From contig NZ_QDDR01000005.1 of NCBI RefSeq assembly GCF_003075525.1, forward strand, positions 124,001 through 188,000: a DNA stretch of 64,000 nucleotides, in the 5' to 3' direction. Below the pieces are notes generated by a model. That model saw only the letters and a list, made by a program, of their open reading frames with translations. It had not been told where the DNA came from and did not search any database. Made by a program: the position numbers and the translations under genes. Of this stretch, positions 9,413 to 17,580 are shown one piece after another. How positions within the stretch are numbered: position 1 is the stretch's first letter; every line of letters starts with the position of its first letter. The stretch comes from Pararhodobacter aggregans. Its GTDB lineage: Bacteria > Pseudomonadota > Alphaproteobacteria > Rhodobacterales > Rhodobacteraceae.

Positions 9413-9717
9413 TCGTTGCTCCCGTTCCCTTACGAACTTTTTTCTCACGCGATCAGGGCCGGAATCGTGGGGTACACGCGGCCGAGACTTATTCCCGTTC
9501 TAGAATGGTCACGCCGCGGCGGCAACGTCCCTGTTGTCGCAGAACGGAAAATTTTGACGCAGGTCAAGGACGGCGCATTGCCGCAGGCCGAATCGCCGCC
9601 GGGCTGGTCCCCGGCGGCGATCACATTTCGCGGCCGGGTCTGTAACATTGGGTCAGCATAATTGACTTAAATCCCGCCGCGCGCTGATGTCGGCGCCGCA
9701 CGACCGGGAGGGACATC
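9413..9717. other. divergent promoter region of ctaD and the aminotransferase gene
   Basis: The 305-bp non-coding stretch contains an FNR/CRP-type dyad (9554-9567) and a perfect 12-bp inverted repeat ATCGCCGCCGGG (9592-9603) with its complement (9610-9621). GGGAGGGA lies just before the aminotransferase start. Nothing coding is seen in it. Confidence 0.6.
9554..9567. promoter_or_regulatory. FNR/CRP-family binding box
   Basis: TTGAC-GCAG-GTCAA is a dyad with the spacing of FNR sites (TTGAT-N4-ATCAA). Similar TTGAC-N4-GTCAA boxes fit FnrP/NNR-type regulators of Paracoccus. It is centred about 150 bp upstream of ctaD and about 157 bp upstream of the aminotransferase start. Confidence 0.5.
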
Positions 9718-10926
9718 ATGGATTGGCAACAGGTGCTGGCCACGCGCAGCGGGCGGATGAAGGCGTCGGAAATCCGCGAATTGCTCAAGCTTCTGGACCA
9801 GCCGGACATCATCTCGTTCGCCGGGGGCATCCCCGATCCCGCGCTCTTTCCCGCCGCCGCCTTCCGCGATGCCATGGACCGGGCACTGACCGGTCCCATG
9901 GCCGGTGCCGCGCTGCAATATTCGGTCTCCGAGGGGTACAGGCCGCTGCGCGAGTGGATCGCCGGGCATATGGCCTCGATCGGCATTCCCTGCGCCGCCG
10001 ATCAGGTGCTGATCACCTCGGGCTCGCAGCAGGCGCTGGATTATCTGGGCAAGCTGCTCCTCGACCCCGCCGATACCGCGCTGGTGACATGGCCCGCCTA
10101 TATGGGCGCGCTCGGCGCCTTCAACGCCTATGAGCCGCGCTACGACCGGCTCGACCCCAAGGGCAACCGCCCGGCCGAGGCCATCGCCGAGGCGGCCGAG
10201 GCCGCAGGCGGGCGGGTGAAATTCGCCTATCTCTCGGCCGATTTCGCCAATCCGACCGGCGAGACGCTGGACCGCTCGGGCCGCGAGGCGCTGCTCGATC
10301 TGGCCGAGGCGCTGGATATCCCGATCATCGAGGACGCCGCCTATCAGGCCCTGCGCTATGACGGTGAGGCGGTGCCGCCGATCCTGGCGCTGGAACTGGC
10401 GCGCAAGGGCGATCTGGATGCCTGCCGCACGATCTATTCCGGGTCTTTCTCCAAGGTGCTGTCGCCGGGGCTGCGCGTCGGCTGGGTGGTGGCGGCGGCG
10501 CCGGTGATCCAGCGGCTGGTCTTGATGAAACAGGCCGCCGACCTGCATTCGCCGACCCTGAACCAGATTGCCACGGAACAGGTGGCCCGCGCCATCTTCG
10601 ACGAGCACACCGCCAATCTGCGCCGGGTCTACGGCGCGCGGCGCGATGCGATGCTGGCGGCGCTGGCCCGGCACATGCCCGAGGGCGTGCGCTGGACGAG
10701 ACCCGAGGGCGGGATGTTCGTCTGGCTGACCCTGCCCGAGGGGATGGAGGGCGCCGATCTGCTGGCGCGGTCGCTGAAGTCCGAGAGGGTGGCCTTCGTC
10801 CCCGGCCGCGCCTTCTTCGCCGATGGCTCGAACGGCAACACCATCCGGCTGGCCTTCTCCTGCGCCGACGAGGCGATGATCGAGGAGGGGATGAAGCGGC
10901 TGGGGCGGCTGCTCAGGGCGGTGTGA
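9718..10926 (+). CDS. PLP-dependent class I/II aminotransferase (2-aminoadipate / MocR-type domain)
   Basis: The 402-residue fold-type I enzyme shows ISFAGGIPDPALFP near the N-terminus, QYSVSEGYRPLREWIAGHM, ITSGSQQALDYLGKLLLDP, DFANPTGETLDRSGRE, and the PLP lysine in GSFSKVLSPGLRVGWVVA. This is the pattern of LysN-like 2-aminoadipate transaminases and the catalytic half of MocR regulators. No DNA-binding domain is attached. The amino-acid substrate cannot be told. The start has a strong GGGAGGGA ribosome-binding site. The gene converges on lipB, with a palindromic repeat between them. Confidence 0.85.
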   Translation: MDWQQVLATRSGRMKASEIRELLKLLDQPDIISFAGGIPDPALFPAAAFRDAMDRALTGPMAGAALQYSVSEGYRPLREWIAGHMASIGIPCAADQVLITSGSQQALDYLGKLLLDPADTALVTWPAYMGALGAFNAYEPRYDRLDPKGNRPAEAIAEAAEAAGGRVKFAYLSADFANPTGETLDRSGREALLDLAEALDIPIIEDAAYQALRYDGEAVPPILALELARKGDLDACRTIYSGSFSKVLSPGLRVGWVVAAAPVIQRLVLMKQAADLHSPTLNQIATEQVARAIFDEHTANLRRVYGARRDAMLAALARHMPEGVRWTRPEGGMFVWLTLPEGMEGADLLARSLKSERVAFVPGRAFFADGSNGNTIRLAFSCADEAMIEEGMKRLGRLLRAV

Positions 10927-10930
10927 CGGC

Positions 10931-10987
10931 GGTGCGTGCAAGCACGCACCCTACACGGCGTCCGTAGGGTGCGTGCTTGCACGCACC
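10931..10987. repeat. 24-bp perfect inverted repeat, nested palindrome (REP-like)
   Basis: The arms at 10931-10954 and 10964-10987 are exact reverse complements around a 9-bp spacer. Each arm contains its own palindrome, GGTGCGTGC-AA-GCACGCACC. The element separates two convergent genes and supplies the final codons and stop of lipB. Similar GTAGGGTGCGTGC palindromes recur in Rhodobacteraceae genomes, by recollection. It may end transcription from both sides. Confidence 0.8.
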
Positions 10988-11655
10988 GCGCCCCCTCCGC
11001 AAGCCGTCGCTGCCCCGAACACCGCATCGAACTGTCGCCGCAGCGCCACGTCCAGATCGGCCATCGTCACCGGCAGGCCCAGATCCACCAGCGAGGTCAC
11101 GCCATGCTCGCGGATGCCGCAGGGCACGATGCCGGTGAAATGCGCGAGATCCGGTTCGACGTTGATCGAGATGCCGTGGAAGCTGACCCAGCGGCGCAGC
11201 TTCACGCCGATGGCGGCGATCTTGTCCTCGCGCGGCAGGCCGCCGGAGTAGGGGGCCTTCTCGGGCCGCTGGACCCAGACGCCGACCCGTCCCTCGCGCC
11301 GCTCGCCCGTCACGTTGAACTCGCCGAGCGTGCGGATCACCCAATCCTCGAGCCGATGCACGAAGCAGCGCACGTCGCGCCCCCGCTGGTTGAGGTCCAG
11401 CATGACATAGGCCACCCGCTGGCCCGGCCCGTGATAGGTGTATTGCCCGCCGCGCCCGGCGGTGAAGACCGGGAAGCGGTCGGGGTCGGTCAGATCCTCG
11501 GCCCGGGCCGAGGTTCCGGCGGTGTAGAGGGGCGGATGCTCCAGCAGCCAGACGGCCTCGTCCGCCTCGCCCCGGGCGATGGCGGCGACGCGGGCCTCCA
11601 TCGCGGCCAGCGTTTCGGGATAGGGCTGAAGGCCCGGCAGCACCGTCCATTCCAT
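10951..11655 (-). CDS. lipB: lipoyl(octanoyl) transferase
   Basis: The 234-residue protein transfers octanoyl from acyl carrier protein to lipoyl domains, the first step of lipoate synthesis. Signature segments are [30 protein letters not shown] with the catalytic Lys, and [17 protein letters not shown] with the catalytic Cys. The start is placed at MEWTVLPG (11655), because the longer upstream frame has low-complexity sequence unlike the family. The last residues ([11 protein letters not shown]) and the stop are encoded by the inverted repeat at 10931-10987, so the tail is probably not original. Confidence 0.93.
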   Translation of the reverse strand: MEWTVLPGLQPYPETLAAMEARVAAIARGEADEAVWLLEHPPLYTAGTSARAEDLTDPDRFPVFTAGRGGQYTYHGPGQRVAYVMLDLNQRGRDVRCFVHRLEDWVIRTLGEFNVTGERREGRVGVWVQRPEKAPYSGGLPREDKIAAIGVKLRRWVSFHGISINVEPDLAHFTGIVPCGIREHGVTSLVDLGLPVTMADLDVALRRQFDAVFGAATACGGGAVRASTHPTDAV

Positions 11656-11741
11656 GGCGATGAACTTTCTTTGAACCGTTGGCCGATAGGTAACGACCCA
11701 AGGGGGACAGTCAACCAAGCCCGCATCCGAAAGAGGCCGAG

Positions 11742-11912
11742 ATGTCCCGCTCCCTGCGCGCCGAGACCCGCACCCAGACCCAGATCGCCACGCTGATCCT
11801 GCTGGCCGCCCTCGCCGCGCTGCCCATCGTGGCGGCGCTGCCTGCAAGGGCGGGTGGCGAGGGTGCCGCCCGTCCGGTCGCGCTGCCGGTCCCGCCCCAG
11901 CCCGCAGGATAA
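11742..11912 (+). CDS. small hypothetical membrane or exported protein, 56 aa
   Basis: A 56-codon frame starts at 11742 with AGAGG 7 bp upstream. It encodes a polar N-terminus ([13 protein letters not shown]), one hydrophobic helix ([19 protein letters not shown]) and an Ala/Pro-rich tail. It lies divergent from lipB. It could be a signal-anchored or secreted small protein. No family is recognised. Confidence 0.45.
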   Translation: MSRSLRAETRTQTQIATLILLAALAALPIVAALPARAGGEGAARPVALPVPPQPAG

Positions 11913-12012
11913 GGCCCGGCGCTTCGCGCTTGGCGCGAATCACCCGAGGGGCTAGCCTTTCACCGCCATTCCTCAAAGCCCGCTTTCAGTATCAGGATAC
12001 AGGATAGAAGCC

Positions 12013-13299
12013 ATGTCAGCGAAGAAGTCCGCGAAGATCCTTACCTCCACCCTTCTTGCCGCCGCGCTCATGACCGGGACCACCGGCCGGGTCAGCGCCG
12101 ATATCGGCGACGCCATCGCCGGGGGCATCATCGGCGGCCTGATCGTCGGCGGCATCCAGAGCAGCCAGCGCCCCCGCACCCAGACCCGCACGGTGATCGT
12201 CGATTCCGGCGCCCGGCAGCTGGCGCGCGAGGTGCAGACCGCGCTCAACCACTTCTATTTCAACGTCGGCGCGCCGGATGGCGTGCTGGGCCGCCAGTCC
12301 CGCGCCGGGATCTCGCAATATCAGGCCTATCTGGGCTTCCCGATCACCGGCCAGCTGACCGAGTTCGAGCGGCAGGTGCTGGTCACCTCGTATCAGCGGG
12401 CGCAATTCGGCGGGCCGCAGGTGATCCAGGTCAGCCAGAGCCACCCGGACGGGCTGCGCGGCTTCCTGCTGGTGGTGCGCGACGAGATGCTGGGCCGCCC
12501 GCAGCAACCGGGCACGCTGACCGCCGCTGCGCCGGTGGCCGAACCCGCGCCGCAGGCGACCGCCGCCGCCGCGCCGGTGACCGGCATGCCGAATTTCGTC
12601 GGTTCCGGCGGGCGGGCGCAGCAGGCCTCGCTTGCCTCGCATTGCAACCGCGTGGGCCTCGTGACCTCGGCCAATGGCGGCTACACGACGCTGGGCACCA
12701 TCACCGACCCGGGCTTCACCCTGAACGAGCAATTCTGTCTGGCGCGCGGCTATGCCATCGCCGATGGCGAGGCGCTGATGGCCCAGCTGGGCGTCGTGCC
12801 GCAGGATGTGGCGGCGCAATGCGCGGGCCTCGGCTCCACGCTGGAGCCGCAGGTCGCCGCGCTGTCCTTGCAAAGCCGTGAGGTGGTGCTGGCGGGCATG
12901 ACGCAATGGGTGCTGACCTCGGGGATGAGCACCGCGGATCTGGCGACCAATGCGCGGATCTGCCTGTCCTCGGGCTATGCGACGGACAACCTGGCCGTCG
13001 CCATCGGTTCGGCCCTGATCCTGGCCGCGCTGGGCGAGACGGCCTATGGCGAATTGCCCGCGCATCACCTGATGCAGGGGATCGGCGCCACCCAGCGCCC
13101 GGATCTGGCGGCGCAATGGTATCGCACCAGCATGCCGGTGGCCGAGGGGATGGCGGTGTCCTTCCAGCCCGGCCCGGCCGACCGCAACCGGCTGATCCTG
13201 GCCGCCGTCGACATGGCAACCGGCGCCCAGCCCGCCGCCGCCGCTGCGACCCAGCCCGCCGCGCCGGTCACGCAGCCGACCGCGCCCGCGGGCAAGTAA
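12013..13299 (+). CDS. exported peptidoglycan-binding-domain protein
   Basis: The 428-residue protein starts with a Sec signal peptide (KKSAKILTSTLLAAALMTGT...VSA). A Gly-rich helix follows (IAGGIIGGLIVGGI), and then a PG_binding_1 domain (about residues 68-120: LAREVQTALNHFYFNVGAPD, GVLGRQSRAGISQYQ). The middle is Ala/Pro-rich, and the second half is uncharacterised, with several Cys that could form periplasmic disulphides. The tail is Ala/Pro/Thr-rich. It probably sits in the periplasm attached to peptidoglycan. The C-terminal half has no recognised function. Confidence 0.75.
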   Translation: MSAKKSAKILTSTLLAAALMTGTTGRVSADIGDAIAGGIIGGLIVGGIQSSQRPRTQTRTVIVDSGARQLAREVQTALNHFYFNVGAPDGVLGRQSRAGISQYQAYLGFPITGQLTEFERQVLVTSYQRAQFGGPQVIQVSQSHPDGLRGFLLVVRDEMLGRPQQPGTLTAAAPVAEPAPQATAAAAPVTGMPNFVGSGGRAQQASLASHCNRVGLVTSANGGYTTLGTITDPGFTLNEQFCLARGYAIADGEALMAQLGVVPQDVAAQCAGLGSTLEPQVAALSLQSREVVLAGMTQWVLTSGMSTADLATNARICLSSGYATDNLAVAIGSALILAALGETAYGELPAHHLMQGIGATQRPDLAAQWYRTSMPVAEGMAVSFQPGPADRNRLILAAVDMATGAQPAAAAATQPAAPVTQPTAPAGK

Positions 13300-13326
13300 C
13301 GTCCCGCCAGGGATCGGGGGCCGGGT

Positions 13327-14106
13327 TCAGAGGAGCCCGGCCTCTTTCACGGCCCCCAGGTAGGTCCGGCTGACCGGGATCTCGCGCCCGTCGGCCAGCG
13401 TCAGCACCCCGCGCCCGCCCTCGCGCCGCGCCGCGCGGACCTGATCGCGGGCCACCCAATGCGAGCGGTGGACCTGCAGGCCCGCGCAGCCCTCGGCTTC
13501 GGCGATGGCATCGGACAATCGCAGCAGCAGCAGCGCCCGGCCGCGGCTGGTCACGACCTCGACGTAATGATCCTGCACCGACAGCGAGATCAGCGCGCCG
13601 CGCTTGTCCAGCGGCAGGCGCGACAGAAGCCGCGGTGGCCGGGGCTGCGGGTCGTCAGCACCGACGGCGGGCGGCGGGCGGGGGATGAAGGTGAGCGCGC
13701 CGGTGACCAGCAGGGCGACCGGCACGGTCGAGACTGCCAGCGAGGCCAGTTCCTCTGCCGCGAAGGGCGAGATCCCGAAGGCCAGCGCATTCAGCGCCGC
13801 GACCTCGACCAGCACCAGCGCCGCGACCGGCGGGCTGGTCAGGGCCCAGCGGCCGAGGGACGACAGGCCGTGCCGCCGCAAGGCGCCGTCGATCCACAGG
13901 CTGAGCAGCCAGCCGCTGGTCGCCGTCACCACCACGACCACCGACCAATAGGCCAGCCGGGCGCCCAGCCCGAGGCTGGCCAGCGTGCCGAACGGGCCCG
14001 AGACCGCCAGCACCGCCGCCACCACAGCCATGACCTGCCAGACCGCGGGGCGGCGCAGAATGCCGTGCATTTCACGAAGCGCGAGGCGCAGGGCGGTGTC
14101 ACTCAC
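13327..14106 (-). CDS. membrane-anchored LytTR-type DNA-binding regulator
   Basis: The 259-residue protein has about four hydrophobic helices in residues 20-135 and a C-terminal LytTR domain (about 160-258). That domain shows ISLSVQDHYVEVVTSRG, LQVHRSHWVARDQVRA, and the ending LADGREIPVSRTYLGAVKEAG. LytTR domains bind DNA through beta strands. This membrane-plus-LytTR design lacks a phosphoacceptor domain, so the signal is probably sensed in the membrane. It is divergent from the DUF2306 gene, a likely target. Confidence 0.85.
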   Translation of the reverse strand: MSDTALRLALREMHGILRRPAVWQVMAVVAAVLAVSGPFGTLASLGLGARLAYWSVVVVVTATSGWLLSLWIDGALRRHGLSSLGRWALTSPPVAALVLVEVAALNALAFGISPFAAEELASLAVSTVPVALLVTGALTFIPRPPPAVGADDPQPRPPRLLSRLPLDKRGALISLSVQDHYVEVVTSRGRALLLLRLSDAIAEAEGCAGLQVHRSHWVARDQVRAARREGGRGVLTLADGREIPVSRTYLGAVKEAGLL

Positions 14107-14201
14107 GAAGGGTTCCTCGGGACTGGCGTAAGCACGATGGAGCGCCGGCCGGCGCTGCGGCAGGGCAGGGGCGTCGCCCCCAGATACAACGAGGCCCCCC
14201 G

Positions 14202-14723
14202 ATGTTAAACCTCTCGCCCCTGATGACCGCCGCGCCGGTGGTCCAGCTTCACGTCGCCGCCGCGATGCTGGCTCTGACTCTGGGCCCTGTCGCCCTGTTC
14301 CGGCGCCGCCGCGACCGGCTGCACAAGGCGCTGGGCTATCTGTGGATCGCCGCCATGGCTTGCGCCGCGCTGTCGAGTTTCTGGATCCATTCGATTCGGC
14401 TGATCGGCCCCTTTGGCCCGATCCATCTGCTCTCGCTCCTGACCCTCGCCTCGCTGGGCTACGGTCTGCGGGCGGCGATCTCAGGCAACATCCCGGCGCA
14501 TCGCAAGACGATGCAAGGGCTCTATTTTTTCGGCCTGGCCCTGCCAGGGGTATTCACGCTCTGGCCGGGGCGGACCATGAACCGGGTGCTGTTCGACCTG
14601 GCGCCGATGCTTGCCGTTCCGGTCATGGCGATCCTGATCCTGGCGCTGCTGTGGCTGGGGCGCAAAAGGCGCGTGCAGAAAGCTGCGCGGGGCGCTGCTT
14701 TCCCTCTTCACAACCCTTTCTGA
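14202..14723 (+). CDS. DUF2306-like integral membrane protein
   Basis: The 173-residue protein has about five hydrophobic segments and a conserved start (VVQLHVAAAMLALTLGPVAL). The RRRRDRLHKALGYLW element and HRKTMQGLYFFGLALPG are typical of DUF2306 proteins, whose conserved His residues suggest a cofactor. Function is unknown. It pairs with the divergent LytTR regulator. Confidence 0.7.
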   Translation: MLNLSPLMTAAPVVQLHVAAAMLALTLGPVALFRRRRDRLHKALGYLWIAAMACAALSSFWIHSIRLIGPFGPIHLLSLLTLASLGYGLRAAISGNIPAHRKTMQGLYFFGLALPGVFTLWPGRTMNRVLFDLAPMLAVPVMAILILALLWLGRKRRVQKAARGAAFPLHNPF

Positions 14724-14752
14724 ACCGGCTACATGCAGCCCACCAATCCAGT

Positions 14753-14839
14753 GCGGTCGTGGCGGAATTGGTAGACGCGCAGCGTTGAGGTCGCTGTGGG
14801 CTAACCCCCGTGGAAGTTCGAGTCTTCTCGACCGCACCA
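14753..14839 (+). tRNA. tRNA-Leu (anticodon GAG)
   Basis: The 87-nt class II tRNA has acceptor GCGGTCG/CGACCGC, a long variable arm, and anticodon loop TTGAGGT giving GAG (codon CUC). The CCA end is encoded. It lies 29 bp after the DUF2306 gene. Confidence 0.95.
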
Positions 14840-14843
14840 TTTC

Positions 14844-14887
14844 AAAGCCCCTGAGAACAAAGACTTTCTTGTTCTCAGGGGCTTTTG
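14844..14887 (+). terminator. strong rho-independent terminator after tRNA-Leu
   Basis: A perfect 17-bp stem (AAAGCCCCTGAGAACAA and complement) with an 8-nt loop ends in TTTT, 4 bp after the tRNA. Confidence 0.85.
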
Positions 14888-15204
14888 TCTATCCGGCGCC
14901 CGGCGGGCGGCATGGCCCTCGGCCGCCACCGCCCGCGCGGCGTCTCTTTCCTGCCCGCAAAACCGCCGGACGCCGTGAAATCTGCCCGCCTGCGCGGCAG
15001 GAACCGCAGGCCTTCCGGGCGGAACGCCCGCAAAATCCACACAGACTGGCCGATCCTCCTGCCGAGGACGCAAATGGCTCTCCATTTGTCGTGTTTGACC
15101 CTTGTCGAACGGAAGCGGGCGGATATTCGCTTGAAATGAGGGGGCGGGGTGTTTTTACTGATCCCCAAGAACAACAAACAAAAGTCCCAACAGGGGGAAG
15201 CTAC
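14888..15204. other. non-coding leader and promoter region of the polyamine-type ABC operon
   Basis: About 317 bp lie between the tRNA-Leu terminator and the ABC operon. The frame is open throughout but has no family-like sequence before the GTG at 15205. A TTGACC (15095) lacks a well-spaced -10, so no promoter is assigned with confidence. Confidence 0.4.
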
Positions 15205-16302
15205 GTGTCCCAAGCCCGCGCCGACGGTTTCGTCGTCTTTGATCGCGTGCAGAAAAGCTATGACGGCGAAATTCTTGTCGTCAAGGATCTGAACCTCAGC
15301 ATGCCGAAGGGGGAATTCCTGACCATGCTGGGCCCGTCGGGGTCGGGGAAAACCACCTGCCTGATGATGCTGGCCGGGTTCGAGACCGCCACGCATGGAG
15401 AGATCCTGCTGGACGGCAAGCCGATCAACAACATCCCGCCGCACAAGCGCGGTATCGGGATGGTGTTCCAGAACTACGCCCTCTTCCCGCATATGACGAT
15501 CGCCGAGAACCTCTCCTTCCCGCTGGAAGTGCGCGGCATCGGCAAGTCGGACCGCGAGGCCAAGATCAAGCGGGCGCTGGACATGGTGCAGATGGGCGCC
15601 TTCGGCAACCGTCGCCCGGCCCAGCTGTCGGGCGGCCAGCAGCAGCGGGTCGCGCTGGCCCGGGCGCTGGTCTTCGAGCCCGAGCTGGTGCTGATGGACG
15701 AACCGCTGGGCGCGCTGGACAAGCAGCTGCGCGAGCATATGCAGTTCGAGATCACCAATCTCGCGCATAACCTCGGGATCACCACGGTCTATGTCACCCA
15801 TGACCAGACCGAGGCGCTGACCATGTCGGACCGGGTCGCCGTCTTCAACGACGGGCGCATCCAGCAGCTGGCCCCGCCCGAGGATCTCTACGAGCGGCCC
15901 GCCAACAGCTTCGTTGCCCAGTTCATCGGTGAGAACAACAAGCTCGACGGCACGGTCGAGACGATCAACGGCGATAAGTGCACGGTGCGGCTGGACGACG
16001 GCACGCTGATCGACGCGCAGCCGGTGAACGTCAGCAAGGCGGGCGAACGCACCCGCGTCTCGATCCGGCCCGAGCGGGTCGAATCGAACCCTGACCGGCT
16101 GGCGCGCGACGCCCATCTGGTCGAGGCCGAGGTGCTCGAATTCATCTACATGGGCGATACCTTCCGGTTCCGGCTGCGGGTCGCGGGGCGTGACGATTTC
16201 GTCATGAAATACCGCAACGCACAGGACCAGCGCAGGCTGTCGGCGGGCGACAAGATCCGCATCGGCTGGCGCCCCGAGGATTGCCGGGCGCTCGACGCCT
16301 GA
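15205..16302 (+). CDS. potA: spermidine/putrescine-type ABC transporter ATP-binding protein
   Basis: The 365-residue ATPase energises the importer encoded downstream. Walker A is GPSGSGKTT, the signature is LSGGQQQR, and Walker B is LVLMDEPLGALD, followed by the switch His in VYVTHD. The C-terminal about 110 residues form a TOBE regulatory domain (IRPERVE; GDTFRFRLRVAG). The GTG at 15205 with AGGGGGAAG upstream is chosen as the start, since the protein then begins at the usual PotA N-terminus. It heads an ATPase, binding protein, permease, permease operon. Confidence 0.85.
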   Translation: MSQARADGFVVFDRVQKSYDGEILVVKDLNLSMPKGEFLTMLGPSGSGKTTCLMMLAGFETATHGEILLDGKPINNIPPHKRGIGMVFQNYALFPHMTIAENLSFPLEVRGIGKSDREAKIKRALDMVQMGAFGNRRPAQLSGGQQQRVALARALVFEPELVLMDEPLGALDKQLREHMQFEITNLAHNLGITTVYVTHDQTEALTMSDRVAVFNDGRIQQLAPPEDLYERPANSFVAQFIGENNKLDGTVETINGDKCTVRLDDGTLIDAQPVNVSKAGERTRVSIRPERVESNPDRLARDAHLVEAEVLEFIYMGDTFRFRLRVAGRDDFVMKYRNAQDQRRLSAGDKIRIGWRPEDCRALDA

Positions 16303-16379
16303 CACATGCCATCGCGCCGTCTTTGCCCGCAGGGCGGCGTGCAAAATCAGCGGGCAGACCGACCAGGGAGTCTTGAATA

Positions 16380-17483
16380 ATGAAACTGAAAACGATTCTG
16401 ATGGGGGCCGCCGGCGTCATGGCGCTGGGTGCCACCACCGTCAGCGCGCAGGACATGACCATCGTGTCGTGGGGCGGGGCCTATCAGGCCTCGCAGGTCA
16501 ACGCCTATTTCACCCCCTATCTGGCCGCCAATCCCGGCATCAACATCATCACCGACGAAAGCTCGGCCGATGCGGTGGCGCGTCTGCGCGCCATGCAGGA
16601 GGCGGGCAACATCACCTGGGATCTGGTCGACGTGGAGGCCGCCGATTCGCTGCGCCTGTGCGACGAAGGCCTGGCCATGCCGATCAACGCCGACGAGCAG
16701 CTGGCGCCCGCGCCGGACGGCACCTCGGCCACCGAGGATTTCGGGCCGATGCTGGTCTCGGAATGCTTCATCCCGCAGATCGTCTTCTCGACCACCTTCG
16801 GCTACCGCACCGACATGGTGCCCGAAGGCGTCGAGCCGCCGACCGATGCCTGCGCCGTCTTCGACCTGGAGACCTATCCGGGCCGCCGCGCGCTGAACCG
16901 CCGCCCGGTCGGGAACATGGAATGGGCGCTGCTGTGCGACGGCGTGCCCTATGACGAAGTCTACGACATGCTCGAGACCGAAGAGGGCCTGACCCGCGCC
17001 TTCGCCATGCTCGACACGATCAAGGACCAGACCATCTGGTGGTCGGCCGCCGCCGAAACCCCCCAGCTGCTGGCCGATGGCGAGATCTTCATGGGCTCGT
17101 CCTATAACGGGCGCCTCTTCTCGGCCATCGCCGAGCAGGACCAGCCAATCGGCATGGCCTGGGGCTATCAGATGCTGGACATCGATGGCTGGATCGTCCC
17201 CGCGGGCCTGCCGGAAGACCGCCTGCAGCGCGTGATGGACTTCCTCTATTTCGCGACCGACACCCAGCGCCTGGCCGATCAGGCCAAGTACATCTCGTAT
17301 GGTCCGGCCCGCGCCTCGTCGGCGCCGCTGGTCGGCCAGCATGAGACGCTGGGCATCGAAATGGCCCCGCACATGCCGACGGACCCGGCCAACATGACCG
17401 GCGCCTTCGTCACCAACTACCTGTGGTGGGCGGATTACCGCGACGAGATCGACGCCCGCTTCCAGGCCTGGCTGGCCCAATAA
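16380..17483 (+). CDS. periplasmic substrate-binding protein of the polyamine-type ABC transporter
   Basis: The 367-residue PotD/PotF-family protein has a cleavable signal (KLKTILMGAAGVMALGATTVSAQ). The mature start, MTIVSWGGAYQASQ, matches this family, and YISYGPARASS near the C-terminus is the usual end-domain segment. No lipobox Cys is present, so it should be free in the periplasm. GGGAG precedes the ATG. The ligand is likely a polyamine or related small cation; the family also includes other ligands, so this is inference. Confidence 0.85.
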   Translation: MKLKTILMGAAGVMALGATTVSAQDMTIVSWGGAYQASQVNAYFTPYLAANPGINIITDESSADAVARLRAMQEAGNITWDLVDVEAADSLRLCDEGLAMPINADEQLAPAPDGTSATEDFGPMLVSECFIPQIVFSTTFGYRTDMVPEGVEPPTDACAVFDLETYPGRRALNRRPVGNMEWALLCDGVPYDEVYDMLETEEGLTRAFAMLDTIKDQTIWWSAAAETPQLLADGEIFMGSSYNGRLFSAIAEQDQPIGMAWGYQMLDIDGWIVPAGLPEDRLQRVMDFLYFATDTQRLADQAKYISYGPARASSAPLVGQHETLGIEMAPHMPTDPANMTGAFVTNYLWWADYRDEIDARFQAWLAQ

Positions 17484-17491
17484 CAGGCTGG

Positions 17492-17518
17492 CGGCCGGCC
17501 CCCTGACGGGGCCGGCCG
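17492..17518 (+). terminator. intercistronic hairpin between binding-protein and permease genes
   Basis: CGGCCGGCCCC and GGGGCCGGCCG pair perfectly (11 bp) around a 5-nt loop, 8 bp after the binding-protein stop. There is no long T run. Such hairpins usually stabilise the binding-protein part of the mRNA or reduce read-through, so that more binding protein than permease is made. Confidence 0.6.
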
Positions 17519-17580
17519 TTCCGCATCAGACGCCGGCTTTCCGCGCCAAGACGGAAACCGGCACCGACAGGGAATGACAG

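Noticed and set aside
11656-11976. Long N-terminal extension of LipB
   Set aside because: Low-complexity Arg/Pro/Gly sequence overlapping a divergent small gene; the family N-terminus begins at 11655.
14785-15204. N-terminal extension of the PotA-type ATPase
   Set aside because: It would run through tRNA-Leu and its terminator; the GTG at 15205 has a ribosome-binding site and the normal PotA start.
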